Part shown: piece after piece, positions 1 to 6,983 of the stretch
Numbering within the stretch: position 1 is the first letter of the stretch
How the letters are laid out: every line of letters begins with the position of its first letter
Program-made: the position numbers and the translations under genes
NCBI GenBank assembly: GCA_963748075.1
Contig: CAVVHQ010000012.1
Span: 1 to 25,762, forward strand
DNA: 25,762 bases
Direction: 5' to 3'
Source of the DNA: VRUE01 sp963748075
GTDB taxonomy: Bacteria > Actinomycetota > Thermoleophilia > Solirubrobacterales > 70-9
The notes under the pieces: generated by a model
What the model saw: only the letters and a program-made list of their open reading frames with translations
Databases searched by the model: none
Told to the model about the DNA's origin: nothing

Positions 1-32
1 TCCGCTGCTCTGACCAGCTGAGCTACCGCCCC
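1..32 (-). tRNA. tRNA, 5' part only (isotype not determinable)
   Basis: Read on the minus strand from 32 to 1, the sequence has a 7-base acceptor half (GGGGCGG), T8-A9, a D-arm of the form GCTC-AGCTGGTCA-GAGC, and the first strand of the anticodon stem (GCGGA). The window edge cuts it before the anticodon loop, so the amino acid cannot be named. It lies downstream of the FAD monooxygenase gene on the same strand, about 40 bases from that gene's stop codon. Confidence 0.85.
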
Positions 33-72
33 GTGGCGCGAGGGTAGCGCGCGGCCGGTGGGGTCGGCGCGG

Positions 73-1227
73 TCAGGACTCGGCGCCGGTCATCTTCTCG
101 GCGACTTGGAGGAGCTTCTCGTCGGGGGTGTGGCCGAGGACCTCGTTGCGGGCCCAGTAGAGGATGGGATTGGTCGGCATCATCATCCGCTCGTTGCGGC
201 GGCCGGTCTTCTCGATCGCCGAGACGTCGCCCTCGCGCTCGCGCTGGAAGGCGCCGAGGGCATCGGGCAGGCTCGCGGACTCCCCCAGCAGGCGGACCAG
301 GTGGCCGACGTCCTCGATCGTCGAGCAGGCACCCATGCCGGCGAACGGCGAGAGGGTGTGGGCCGCATCGCCGAGCAGCACGACGCGGCCGTCGTGCCAG
401 CTCTTCGGCGGGTAGCCGTGGCGAACCTCGGTGCGGACGATCTCGTCCTCATCGGTCGCCTCGAGCACCGCACCGACGATCTCGGGGAGATCCTCGACCC
501 GCTCCAGCAGGTCGTCCTTGGAGAGCGGCGGGTCGTCGACCAGCGCGATGCCGCGGCCGCCGAGGAACCAGCGCGCCTTCTCGTCGCTGACCCAGCCGAC
601 CCCGCAGCGCGCCTTCTCGCCCCACACCTGCTTGTGATGGCCGCGCGGCAGGTGGCGCTCGTCGAAGGGGGCGATGCCCTCGATCACCTCGTAACGGGAA
701 AGCTTCAGGTCGACGCTCTGGCCGAGCACCTCGTCGCGGACGATCGAGTGGATGCCGTCGCCGCCCAGCGCCAGGTCGCCCACCGCGCGCGAGCCGTCGG
801 CGAGCAGCAGCTCGATCCCGTCGTCGCTCTCCTCCACCCCGGTCACCTCGGAGCCGAAGCGGTAACGCTCGGCGCTCAGCAGGTCGATCATCTCCTCTTG
901 CAGGCGACGCCGGTCGACGTCCATGCTCGGCGCGCCGACCTCCTCGGATGCCTTGCGGACGGGCAGCGTCATCAGCGGACGGTCCTTGTCGTCGACGATG
1001 TGGGACTCGACGATCTCGCGGCCGATCGCGTCGAGCCGCTCCTGGTCGAACCCCCACTCGATCAGCCGCTTGATCGCGTAGGCCCAGACCGAGAAGCCGG
1101 TCGCGCGGCCCTGCAGTTGGTCGAACTTCTCGTGGATCTCGGCCTCGACGCCGTGGTGGCGCAGCGCCACCCCGGCCGACAGCCCGGCGATGCCGCCCCC
1201 GGCGATCTGCACCCGCTCGACCAGCAT
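73..1227 (-). CDS. FAD-dependent monooxygenase (PHBH/UbiH-like)
   Basis: This 384-residue protein belongs to the group A flavoprotein monooxygenases, which use NAD(P)H and O2 to hydroxylate aromatic or polyketide-like substrates. It has the N-terminal Rossmann GxGxxG motif (G10, G12, G15), with an acidic residue at the end of beta-2 near E33. The GD motif lies around 155-158 (GGDG) and the second FAD-binding motif around 286-300 (GDAAHTLSPFAGMG). Length is normal for single-domain members. The ATG start is two bases after the HPt stop codon and no clear Shine-Dalgarno is visible, so translation is probably coupled. It is the last gene of a lipoprotein-HPt-monooxygenase operon. The substrate cannot be read from the sequence; a geranylgeranyl reductase-type or halogenase-type role is less likely but not excluded. 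Confidence 0.9.
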   Translation of the reverse strand: MLVERVQIAGGGIAGLSAGVALRHHGVEAEIHEKFDQLQGRATGFSVWAYAIKRLIEWGFDQERLDAIGREIVESHIVDDKDRPLMTLPVRKASEEVGAPSMDVDRRRLQEEMIDLLSAERYRFGSEVTGVEESDDGIELLLADGSRAVGDLALGGDGIHSIVRDEVLGQSVDLKLSRYEVIEGIAPFDERHLPRGHHKQVWGEKARCGVGWVSDEKARWFLGGRGIALVDDPPLSKDDLLERVEDLPEIVGAVLEATDEDEIVRTEVRHGYPPKSWHDGRVVLLGDAAHTLSPFAGMGACSTIEDVGHLVRLLGESASLPDALGAFQREREGDVSAIEKTGRRNERMMMPTNPILYWARNEVLGHTPDEKLLQVAEKMTGAES

Positions 1228-1229
1228 CG

Positions 1230-1595
1230 CTAGGCGCTGAACAGCTGGGCGAGGGAGCGGCCGACGTCCGGGGGCTCCTCCTTGCCCTCGGCGGCGGCAC
1301 CGGCGCCCTCCGAGAGCGCCTTCGCCGCATCGGCGATCTGATGGGAGCGACCGCCGCGCAGGACGCCCGTCTTCTTCGCCTCGGCGAGGTCGGATTCCAT
1401 CAGTCCCGCCAGCTCGGCCAAGCGCCTCAGGCCGACCGCGGCAGCCGTCCCCTTCAGCGCATGGGCCTCCACCCGCATCGTCTCGAAATCGTCGGTCTCG
1501 GTCGCCAGGCCCGCGGCGATCACGTCGCAGCGCCGCCGCGCCTCCTCGGCGAACGACTTCAGCAGCTCTGGATCGGGTGCGGTCTTCTCGCTCAT
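1230..1595 (-). CDS. Histidine phosphotransfer (HPt) domain protein
   Basis: A stand-alone HPt domain of 121 residues. The phospho-acceptor motif HALKGT has its histidine at position 45, inside an alpha-helical stretch flanked by leucine- and alanine-rich helices. Such proteins pass a phosphoryl group between receiver domains of a phosphorelay. A longer open frame extends upstream, but the ATG at 1595 is preferred: it overlaps the stop codon of the upstream lipoprotein gene in an ATGA arrangement and places the HPt fold at the N-terminus. The tail from about residue 90 is rich in Ala, Glu and Gly and looks disordered. No histidine kinase or response regulator is encoded nearby, so partners are unknown. 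Confidence 0.82.
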   Translation of the reverse strand: MSEKTAPDPELLKSFAEEARRRCDVIAAGLATETDDFETMRVEAHALKGTAAAVGLRRLAELAGLMESDLAEAKKTGVLRGGRSHQIADAAKALSEGAGAAAEGKEEPPDVGRSLAQLFSA

Positions 1596-2683
1596 TCCCC
1601 CGTCACCTCTTTCACGATCCGGGTCAGGCGGTCGACGCCGAAGGCCCCCTCGATCTCCGCCTTGATCACTCCCTGGCGGTCGATCGCGAACAACCACGGC
1701 TCACTTGGCAGGTGGAATGCCCTCACCTGCGATCGCACTCCCTTGCTCGGGTCGTTGTCCTTGTAGATCTCCATATGGATGAACGCGGCCTTGTCTCCGT
1801 ACTGCTGTTTGACCTGCTCAGCCACGTCGACAACCGGGCCGCACACCCGACTCTGGCAGAACTGGGGGGTCGCAAACAAGAGGATGATCGGTTCCTTGCC
1901 CAGAGCTTCCGCGTAATCGACGCGATTTTGGGTGTCCGGCGGAACGCGGGTGGTGATCTTCGAGGGGTCACCGCCGACGTCGGAGAGGGTCGGCGTGTGG
2001 ATCAGCGGCGCCTTTTCACCCTCCTTCGGCACGTCTTCGAATTCGCCGACCGAGGCGCTCGGCAGCAGCGTGGCTTTCGTTTCGTCCCCCTGCTTGACCA
2101 GCGCGGCGAGCCGCCACTCGCCGTCGCTGCTGAAGTCGATGTCGGTCGTGTAGACGGCGGTCGCCGCGTCGGGGTCGCTGCTCGTGGTCTGGGCGCGGTA
2201 GGCGGGCTTGGTGGCGAGGCTTTCGACTGCCATCGGGTAGGGGCCGGCAGCCGGCTGTTCGAGCGCTTCGGCGCGGGCCCGCGCGACGGCGCCCTTCTTC
2301 CGCTTGCCGTTCTTCGCGGTCGGGCCGCCGCCTGTCTTCGGCTGCGGCACCCTGGCGACGTAGAGCGCCACCTCGGCGTCGTCGACCTGGCTGCGGTCGG
2401 CATGGAAGACACCGACCGGGTAACGGTCTTCGCCGCTGTGGAAGACGAGTGCCGCCGGCGAGATGACCAGTTCGGAGTGGCCGTCTGCCGTCTTGACGAT
2501 GTCGCCCAGAGTCTTGCCCGCCGCGCTGGGAAAGGCGCTCTTCGGCGGCGCCGGATGGTTGACCGCCTGGCTGGAGGAGGAGGTCGACTCGGAGCCACCG
2601 CCGCAACCGGCAAGGGGGGCGGCAGCGGCAAGCGCGCAGGCGAGGGCGCTTGTGGCTCGGCTCGAGAGCATCCGGGACCGCAT
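1592..2683 (-). CDS. Thioredoxin-like secreted lipoprotein
   Basis: From the ATG at 2683 the 363-residue protein begins with a basic stretch, a hydrophobic helix and a lipobox (LAGC, lipid-modified Cys at 27), followed by a Ser/Gly-rich linker. It should therefore be anchored on the outer face of the membrane. Residues about 55-230 form a domain I cannot name. The C-terminal third (about 255-360) is thioredoxin-like, with FATPQFCQSRVCGP giving a CX4C pair (C276, C281) instead of CXXC, and a cis-Pro-like segment near LPSEPW. A role in extracytoplasmic thiol or redox handling is inferred. The open frame continues 80 codons upstream, but that would bury the signal peptide and overlap the divergent SDR gene. 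A second ATG at 2671 is also possible. It overlaps the HPt gene by four bases. Confidence 0.8.
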   Translation of the reverse strand: MRSRMLSSRATSALACALAAAAPLAGCGGGSESTSSSSQAVNHPAPPKSAFPSAAGKTLGDIVKTADGHSELVISPAALVFHSGEDRYPVGVFHADRSQVDDAEVALYVARVPQPKTGGGPTAKNGKRKKGAVARARAEALEQPAAGPYPMAVESLATKPAYRAQTTSSDPDAATAVYTTDIDFSSDGEWRLAALVKQGDETKATLLPSASVGEFEDVPKEGEKAPLIHTPTLSDVGGDPSKITTRVPPDTQNRVDYAEALGKEPIILLFATPQFCQSRVCGPVVDVAEQVKQQYGDKAAFIHMEIYKDNDPSKGVRSQVRAFHLPSEPWLFAIDRQGVIKAEIEGAFGVDRLTRIVKEVTGE

Positions 2684-2728
2684 GTTATTGGGCGGTCGGT
2701 AGGGTGCGCGCGAGTGGAAGTCGAGCAC

Positions 2729-2733
2729 GGAGG
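2729..2733 (+). promoter_or_regulatory. Shine-Dalgarno deciding the TTG start of the SDR gene
   Basis: GGAGG lies 8 bases before the TTG at 2742. It is the strongest ribosome binding site in this part of the window and supports a non-ATG start for the SDR gene. Confidence 0.75.
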
Positions 2734-2741
2734 AGAGAGCG

Positions 2742-3473
2742 TTGGCGGATAGAGCGGCACTTATCACTGGGGCTTCGAGCGGGATCGGCCTGGCGATCGC
2801 CCGCACGCTTGGCGAAGAGGGATACGCGCTGACGGTCGCCGCGCGCCGCCCGGAGAAGCTCGAGGCCGCCGCCGAGGGCCTGCGCGCCGACGGGCTCGAG
2901 GTGCAGAGCGTCGCCGCCAACATGGGCGACGAGGAGGAGCTGCTCGCGGTCTTCGCCAGGCACCGCGAGACCTACGGACGGCTCGACGTGCTGGTCAACA
3001 ACGCCGGGGTCGGGATCGGCGCGCCGATGGAGGAGATCCAGACCAAGTACCTCGACATGCAGCTCGCCGTCAACCTGCGGGCGCTGGTGATCGGCACCCG
3101 CGAGGCGCTGCCGATGCTGCGCGAGGCCGGCGCCGAGCACGGCAAGGCGCTGATCGTCAACACCGCCTCGATCGCCGGCAAGGGCGGGCAGGCCTGGCTC
3201 TCCGTCTACGCCGCCACCAAGGGCGCGGTGATCAACTTCACCCAGTCGACCCACCGCGAGGCGGGCGGCTCCGGGATCCAGTGCACGGCGCTGGCGCCGG
3301 GCTTCGTCGACACTCCGATGACCGAGTTCGCGAAGGGGCAGGTCCCCGGCGAGGAGATGATCCGACCGGAGGACATCGGCGAGGCGGTGCGCTTCCTGCT
3401 GCGCACCTCGCCCAACTGCCACGTCCCGGAGATTGTCTTCACCCGCCCCGGCGAGGGCCTCGACACCCCCTAA
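2742..3473 (+). CDS. SDR family NAD(P)-dependent oxidoreductase
   Basis: A classical short-chain dehydrogenase of 243 residues. It has the cofactor motif TGASSGIG (9-16), the NNAG motif (86-89), and the catalytic set N111, S143, Y156 and K160 (YAATK). Arg residues after beta-2 (AARRPEK) suggest NADP(H) preference. The start is TTG at 2742, chosen because a strong Shine-Dalgarno (GGAGG, 2729-2733) sits 8 bases upstream and because the Rossmann strand begins directly after it. It is divergent from the lipoprotein gene, with 58 bases between the starts. A glycosyltransferase gene follows after one base. The substrate is unknown. Confidence 0.9.
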   Translation: MADRAALITGASSGIGLAIARTLGEEGYALTVAARRPEKLEAAAEGLRADGLEVQSVAANMGDEEELLAVFARHRETYGRLDVLVNNAGVGIGAPMEEIQTKYLDMQLAVNLRALVIGTREALPMLREAGAEHGKALIVNTASIAGKGGQAWLSVYAATKGAVINFTQSTHREAGGSGIQCTALAPGFVDTPMTEFAKGQVPGEEMIRPEDIGEAVRFLLRTSPNCHVPEIVFTRPGEGLDTP

Positions 3474-3474
3474 A

Positions 3475-4677
3475 ATGCGCTTCCTGATCGGGGCCTTCGG
3501 CGACCCCGGGCACGCCTTCCCGGCGATCGCCCTGGGGCGGGGGCTGGCCGGGCGCGGCCACGAGGTTACGGTCGAGACCTGGGAGGAGCGGCGGGCCGCG
3601 GTCGAAGGCGCCCGGCTGGCGTTCGCCGCGGCCGATGAGTACCGGATGTTCCCGCCGCCCGAGCCGGACTCAGTCGAGGGCGCCCATGCAGCCGAGGCGG
3701 CCCAGGCGCTGCTGCCGCTGCTGGAGGAGATGCGTCCACACGCGGTGATCAGCGACATCCTCACCCTGGCGCCGGCGCTCGCCGCCGAGCTCGCCGGGGT
3801 GCCGCGGGTGACGCTGATCCCTCACATCTATCCGGCGCTCGAGCCGGGGCTGCCGTTCTTCGCGGTCGGCTTGCAGCCGCCTCGCACGCCGCTTGGGCGG
3901 CAGGTGTGGAGAGTGGGGCGGCGGGCGCTGAACGCCGGGTTGGAGCGGGGGCGACGCGACCTCAACCGGCAGCGGGCACGGCTCGGGCTGGCGCCGACCG
4001 AGCGCTTCCACGGCGGGATCAGCCGCGAGCTGGCGCTGGTCGGGACCTTCCCGCAGCTCGAGTACCCGCGCCGCTGGCCGGCGGGGGTCGAGCTGACCGG
4101 GCCGCTGAGCTTCGAGCTGCCCCACCCCGAGATCGAGCTGCCGCCGGGCGAGCAGCCGCTGGTGCTGGTCGCGCCGAGCACCGCGCACGACTCGGAAAAC
4201 CGCCTGGTGCGCACCGCGTTGAGGGCGCTGGCCGAGGAGCCGGTGCGGGTGGTGGCGACGACCAATCGGGTCGTGCCGCAGAGCCCGATCGAGGTGCCGG
4301 GCAACGCGATGCTGGTCGACTGGCTCAGCTACAGCCAGCTGATGCCGCTCGCCTCGCTGGTCATCTCGCACGGCGGCCACGGCACCGTCTGCCGCGCCCT
4401 GGCCGGCGGCGCGCCGCTGCTGATCAGCCCGTTCACCGGTGACATGCGCGAGACCGCGATGCGGGTGAGCTGGACCGGCGCCGGCCTTTCCCTCCCCTGG
4501 CGCCTCTGCCGCCCGGCGCCCCTGCGCTGGGCGGCGCGCCGCATCCTGGCCGACCCCTCGTTCGCCCGGCGAGCTGCGGAGCTGGCCGCCTGGGCCCGCG
4601 AGCACGACGGAGCCGAGCGCGGCGCCGAGCTGGTCGAGCAGCTGGCGGTGGCGCCACTGCGTAGAATGCGCGCTTAA
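3475..4677 (+). CDS. GT-B glycosyltransferase (GT1, MGT/UGT-like)
   Basis: A 400-residue protein with the two-domain GT-B layout of macrolide or lipid glycosyltransferases. The N-terminal acceptor domain begins MRFLIGAFGDPGHAFPAIALG, with the usual Gly-rich loop and H13. The C-terminal nucleotide-sugar domain holds SHGGHGTV at about 298-305, followed by GGAPLLISPFTGDM, which corresponds to the donor-binding signature. Activity is probably transfer of a sugar from a UDP- or dTDP-sugar to a small or lipid acceptor. The ATG at 3475 follows the SDR stop codon after one base (TAAAATG) without its own Shine-Dalgarno, suggesting translational coupling. An upstream in-frame ATG inside the SDR gene is less likely because the fold starts at MRFLIG. 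Confidence 0.87.
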   Translation: MRFLIGAFGDPGHAFPAIALGRGLAGRGHEVTVETWEERRAAVEGARLAFAAADEYRMFPPPEPDSVEGAHAAEAAQALLPLLEEMRPHAVISDILTLAPALAAELAGVPRVTLIPHIYPALEPGLPFFAVGLQPPRTPLGRQVWRVGRRALNAGLERGRRDLNRQRARLGLAPTERFHGGISRELALVGTFPQLEYPRRWPAGVELTGPLSFELPHPEIELPPGEQPLVLVAPSTAHDSENRLVRTALRALAEEPVRVVATTNRVVPQSPIEVPGNAMLVDWLSYSQLMPLASLVISHGGHGTVCRALAGGAPLLISPFTGDMRETAMRVSWTGAGLSLPWRLCRPAPLRWAARRILADPSFARRAAELAAWAREHDGAERGAELVEQLAVAPLRRMRA

Positions 4678-4700
4678 CGCCTGCTGAGGAGTTGGCGCGG

Positions 4701-4771
4701 TCCCCCGTGATGTAGCGGAAGCATGACTGACTGTTAATCAGTTCGCGGTGGTTCGAATCCACCCGGGGGAG
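4701..4771 (+). tRNA. tRNA-Asn(GUU)
   Basis: A complete cloverleaf can be folded by eye. The acceptor pairs TCCCCCG with CGGGGGA, the D-stem pairs ATGT with GCAT, and the anticodon stem is ACTGA/TCAGT around loop CTGTTAA with anticodon GTT at 4733-4735. The T-stem is GGTGG/CCACC around TTCGAAT, and the discriminator G is at 4771. CCA is not encoded. The HNH gene's stop codon lies six bases beyond the 3' end on the opposite strand, a common place for mobile genes to settle. Confidence 0.95.
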
Positions 4772-4777
4772 TTAACA

Positions 4778-5467
4778 CTAAGTGTGCGGCCCAACCTCCG
4801 CCACGCCGCTCTCAACCTCGGCGTGGCAGTTCGCACAGAGGAGTACACACTTTGCCGCCTCGGCTTTCAGCTCCGCAAACGCCCTTGTGCAACCGCGCCG
4901 AGACAGTGAGAACGATTTCGTCGATGGGTCAAGGTGATGGAACTGGAGTGCGCCAAGATAGCGGTCGTAGCCGCAAGCCTTACACTTCCCGCCTGCTTCC
5001 TCGACAAGGCGCTGCTTCGCTCGACGGCGCCATGCAGAGACATCCGCCCTGCGACATTTCATGCACCGGTAGGAGCCACGATTCTCCAGGACAAACCTCG
5101 TTCGGCCGTGTTGCGGGCAACGTCTCTCGATATGCCTCAGTCCACGCCGCTTCGCTTCTCGCGTCTCTCGGCGACGTGAACCACCGGTGGCCTTGAGGCC
5201 ATAACGCCTTAACCAGTACCGCACCGTCGAGATATCCCGATTCACCGACCTGGCCATTTCATTGAGCGTCAGGCCATTCTCGACAGCAGTTTCCAATTCG
5301 CCGCGGTCGAGTCCCCCACGCGGCGAGAACCTATCCCTGCCGACGGCGGTGAGCCCGTGCTTCTTCAGCCAGTAGCCGACCGTCGACGCGTGCTTGCCGG
5401 TCCGCTCGCCGATCGCATCCAGCGACATTTCCTTCCCCAGGCATTCTTCGAGGAACCGCTTGTCCAT
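4778..5467 (-). CDS. HNH endonuclease with tandem helix-turn-helix repeats
   Basis: A 229-residue protein. Residues about 5-43 and 55-93 are two similar helix-turn-helix units; compare STVGYWLKKHGL (29-40) with STVRYWLRRYGL (80-91). A small Zn module follows (C117, H120, C135, C138). The HNH nuclease fold comes last, with CKAC (C162, C165), the catalytic-type ALQFHHLDP (H177, H178) and CANCH (C211, C214, H215). This layout fits a free-standing site-specific or homing-type endonuclease. I recall similar proteins as scattered single genes in actinobacterial genomes, but I cannot check that here. GC content is lower than in the flanking core genes. The ATG start has no strong Shine-Dalgarno. A LexA-like box lies 35 bases upstream, so DNA-damage induction is likely. 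The target site is unknown. Confidence 0.85.
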   Translation of the reverse strand: MDKRFLEECLGKEMSLDAIGERTGKHASTVGYWLKKHGLTAVGRDRFSPRGGLDRGELETAVENGLTLNEMARSVNRDISTVRYWLRRYGLKATGGSRRRETREAKRRGLRHIERRCPQHGRTRFVLENRGSYRCMKCRRADVSAWRRRAKQRLVEEAGGKCKACGYDRYLGALQFHHLDPSTKSFSLSRRGCTRAFAELKAEAAKCVLLCANCHAEVESGVAEVGPHT

Positions 5468-5501
5468 GCGGGAATGGTGCCAATCGCCTCAGACAGAAAA
5501 C

Positions 5502-5515
5502 CGCACGTCTGTTCG
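5502..5515 (-). promoter_or_regulatory. LexA (SOS) box-like operator upstream of the HNH gene
   Basis: The minus strand reads CGAACAGACGTGCG. Against the Bacillus/actinobacterial LexA consensus CGAACRNRYGTTCG only one base differs (GTGCG for GTTCG). It sits in the 49-base gap between the end of the 469-residue gene and the HNH start. Fourteen bases at 25431-25444 are identical except for one base. Confidence 0.6.
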
Positions 5516-5516
5516 A

Positions 5517-6926
5517 CTACTGCGGGAGGAACGGCGTCACCGCGGCGAAGCGCTGAGCGCCCGACTCGTGTTCCCGGCGAGCCTCCCCCTCGCTCTTCTC
5601 ATGGGTGGGCGCCGGAGCGCTGTCGGGCTTGGAAGACCTTTCTTCCTCCCCTCGAATCTTCGGCGCCTTGGTTCGGGGCGGCACGAGACCCTGCACGAGC
5701 TTGCGGTAGAAGTCGGTCGTCTGCCGGCGGGTCTCCCCCACGAACGAGCCGTCGTTGCGCCCGCCCTTCTTCCCCATCGGCTTCGACAGGGCCAGGACGA
5801 AGGCGCGGGGCTCGCGCTTGGGTTCGTCCGCGATCAGAAGCTGCTCCGGCGCTTCCCGACAGTCCCGTAGCAACTCGGAACGCGTCGAGTGCACGTGGCG
5901 GAAGCGCACGTCGATCCGCAGCTCGTCGGGTGCTTCCTTCAGCTGGCGCAGAAGCCAGTTGACCCGCGTCCTCGGCCGCCCTTCCCTCGGCGCGGGGATC
6001 TCGACGGTGGTCGTCACCAGTCGAGTCCGCAGGTTGGCCTCGACCCCGATCGGCCCCACCGCGTCGGGCACCCGGATCGAGCAATCCAACACGCCTTCCC
6101 GGGCAAGGCGCCTCGACGCCGCTACGACCTGCTCCTCCGGGCTCTTTCCCCGAGACCGCTGGTGCTTGACGTCGACGCCGAGTTCCTGGCCCAGATGGAG
6201 GCACAGGTACTCGACGAACTGCTTCCAGCGGGCACTGATCGCCTTCGCCTCCGGATCGCTCGCCCGCAGCGTCTCGTTGCGCGCGCTTTCCCTGACGCGA
6301 ACCCACTCCTGTCCCATTCCTTCGAATCCGCTTGCCCCCGACTTGTCGTCGTCGACGTAGCGGATCAACTCGTTGAGGATCCAGGCTTGGTCCGGATCGT
6401 CGATGCCGCGGAAGCGGTGCTGGACGATTGCCTCGGTGAGCACGCGCCACCAAGACGCGTGGTAGACGGTGAGGCCGTGAAGCTTCTTCTTCCGGACCGC
6501 GTATGGAAGGGCCTTCGGGTCGCTGCGGATCTGGTTCGAGATGGTCAGCAGACCGTCGAAGCCATGCTCGCGGGCCATGTCCAGGTAGCGGGAAACCTGC
6601 TCTGCCTCCAACCGCATCCCACCCGTCTTGATCTCGACGAGGCACCCCCACCGCTTCTTGCCGCGTTCGATGACGATCGCCCCGTCGGGTACGTGGGTCT
6701 TCTCGTCGGCGTCCTTGAAGCGCACCTCCGTGTAGGTGGAGATCTTCCCTTTTGGCGCCTTCATGACCGACAAGAGCGCATGGCAGAAATCGGGAACGGC
6801 GCTCAGCACGGCCAGCAAGGCTGAAGCCGCTCGTCTCTCTTGCTCTTTGTGGCTCCGGATGCCGGAGGTCGACAGCAGTCGAGCCTCCGTCCAGCCATCC
6901 TGTTTCTCCAGCTCGGTGTTCCCCAC
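5517..6926 (-). CDS. Uncharacterised protein with PD-(D/E)XK nuclease-like motif
   Basis: A 469-residue protein starting at GTG 6926. Residues about 25-150 contain TEVRF (E67), then PDGAIVI (P80-D81), then CLVEIKTG (E98-I-K100), spaced as in the PD-(D/E)XK nuclease core, followed by helices. This makes DNA binding or cleavage plausible, but catalysis is not proven. The middle and C-terminal parts contain WVRVRESARNETLRASD, APREGRPRTRVNWLLRQLK and a conserved-looking SKPMGKKGGRNDGSFVGETRR segment. The last 60 residues are charged and low in complexity. I recall related actinobacterial proteins annotated as hypothetical or 'stress response protein'; this is memory, not a search. It lies between dnaG and the HNH gene on the same strand, in the lower-GC patch. 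The ribosome binding site is weak. Confidence 0.7.
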   Translation of the reverse strand: MGNTELEKQDGWTEARLLSTSGIRSHKEQERRAASALLAVLSAVPDFCHALLSVMKAPKGKISTYTEVRFKDADEKTHVPDGAIVIERGKKRWGCLVEIKTGGMRLEAEQVSRYLDMAREHGFDGLLTISNQIRSDPKALPYAVRKKKLHGLTVYHASWWRVLTEAIVQHRFRGIDDPDQAWILNELIRYVDDDKSGASGFEGMGQEWVRVRESARNETLRASDPEAKAISARWKQFVEYLCLHLGQELGVDVKHQRSRGKSPEEQVVAASRRLAREGVLDCSIRVPDAVGPIGVEANLRTRLVTTTVEIPAPREGRPRTRVNWLLRQLKEAPDELRIDVRFRHVHSTRSELLRDCREAPEQLLIADEPKREPRAFVLALSKPMGKKGGRNDGSFVGETRRQTTDFYRKLVQGLVPPRTKAPKIRGEEERSSKPDSAPAPTHEKSEGEARREHESGAQRFAAVTPFLPQ

Positions 6927-6983
6927 GACTTTTCCCGTACCGATGCGGATACAAGACTATTCGACGGGGAATGGACTACGCAA

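Noticed and set aside
2684..2741. Sigma-70 type promoters between the divergent lipoprotein and SDR genes
   Set aside because: A promoter must be near, but no -35/-10 pair with acceptable match and spacing could be picked with confidence.
2684..2923. An 80-residue N-terminal extension of the thioredoxin-like lipoprotein
   Set aside because: It would place the signal peptide and lipobox in the middle of the protein and overlap the SDR coding region on the other strand.
4748..4771. The tRNA-Asn 3' end as an att site of an integrated element
   Set aside because: I found no second copy of the tRNA 3' end in the window and no integrase gene beside it; XerD here is the housekeeping copy.
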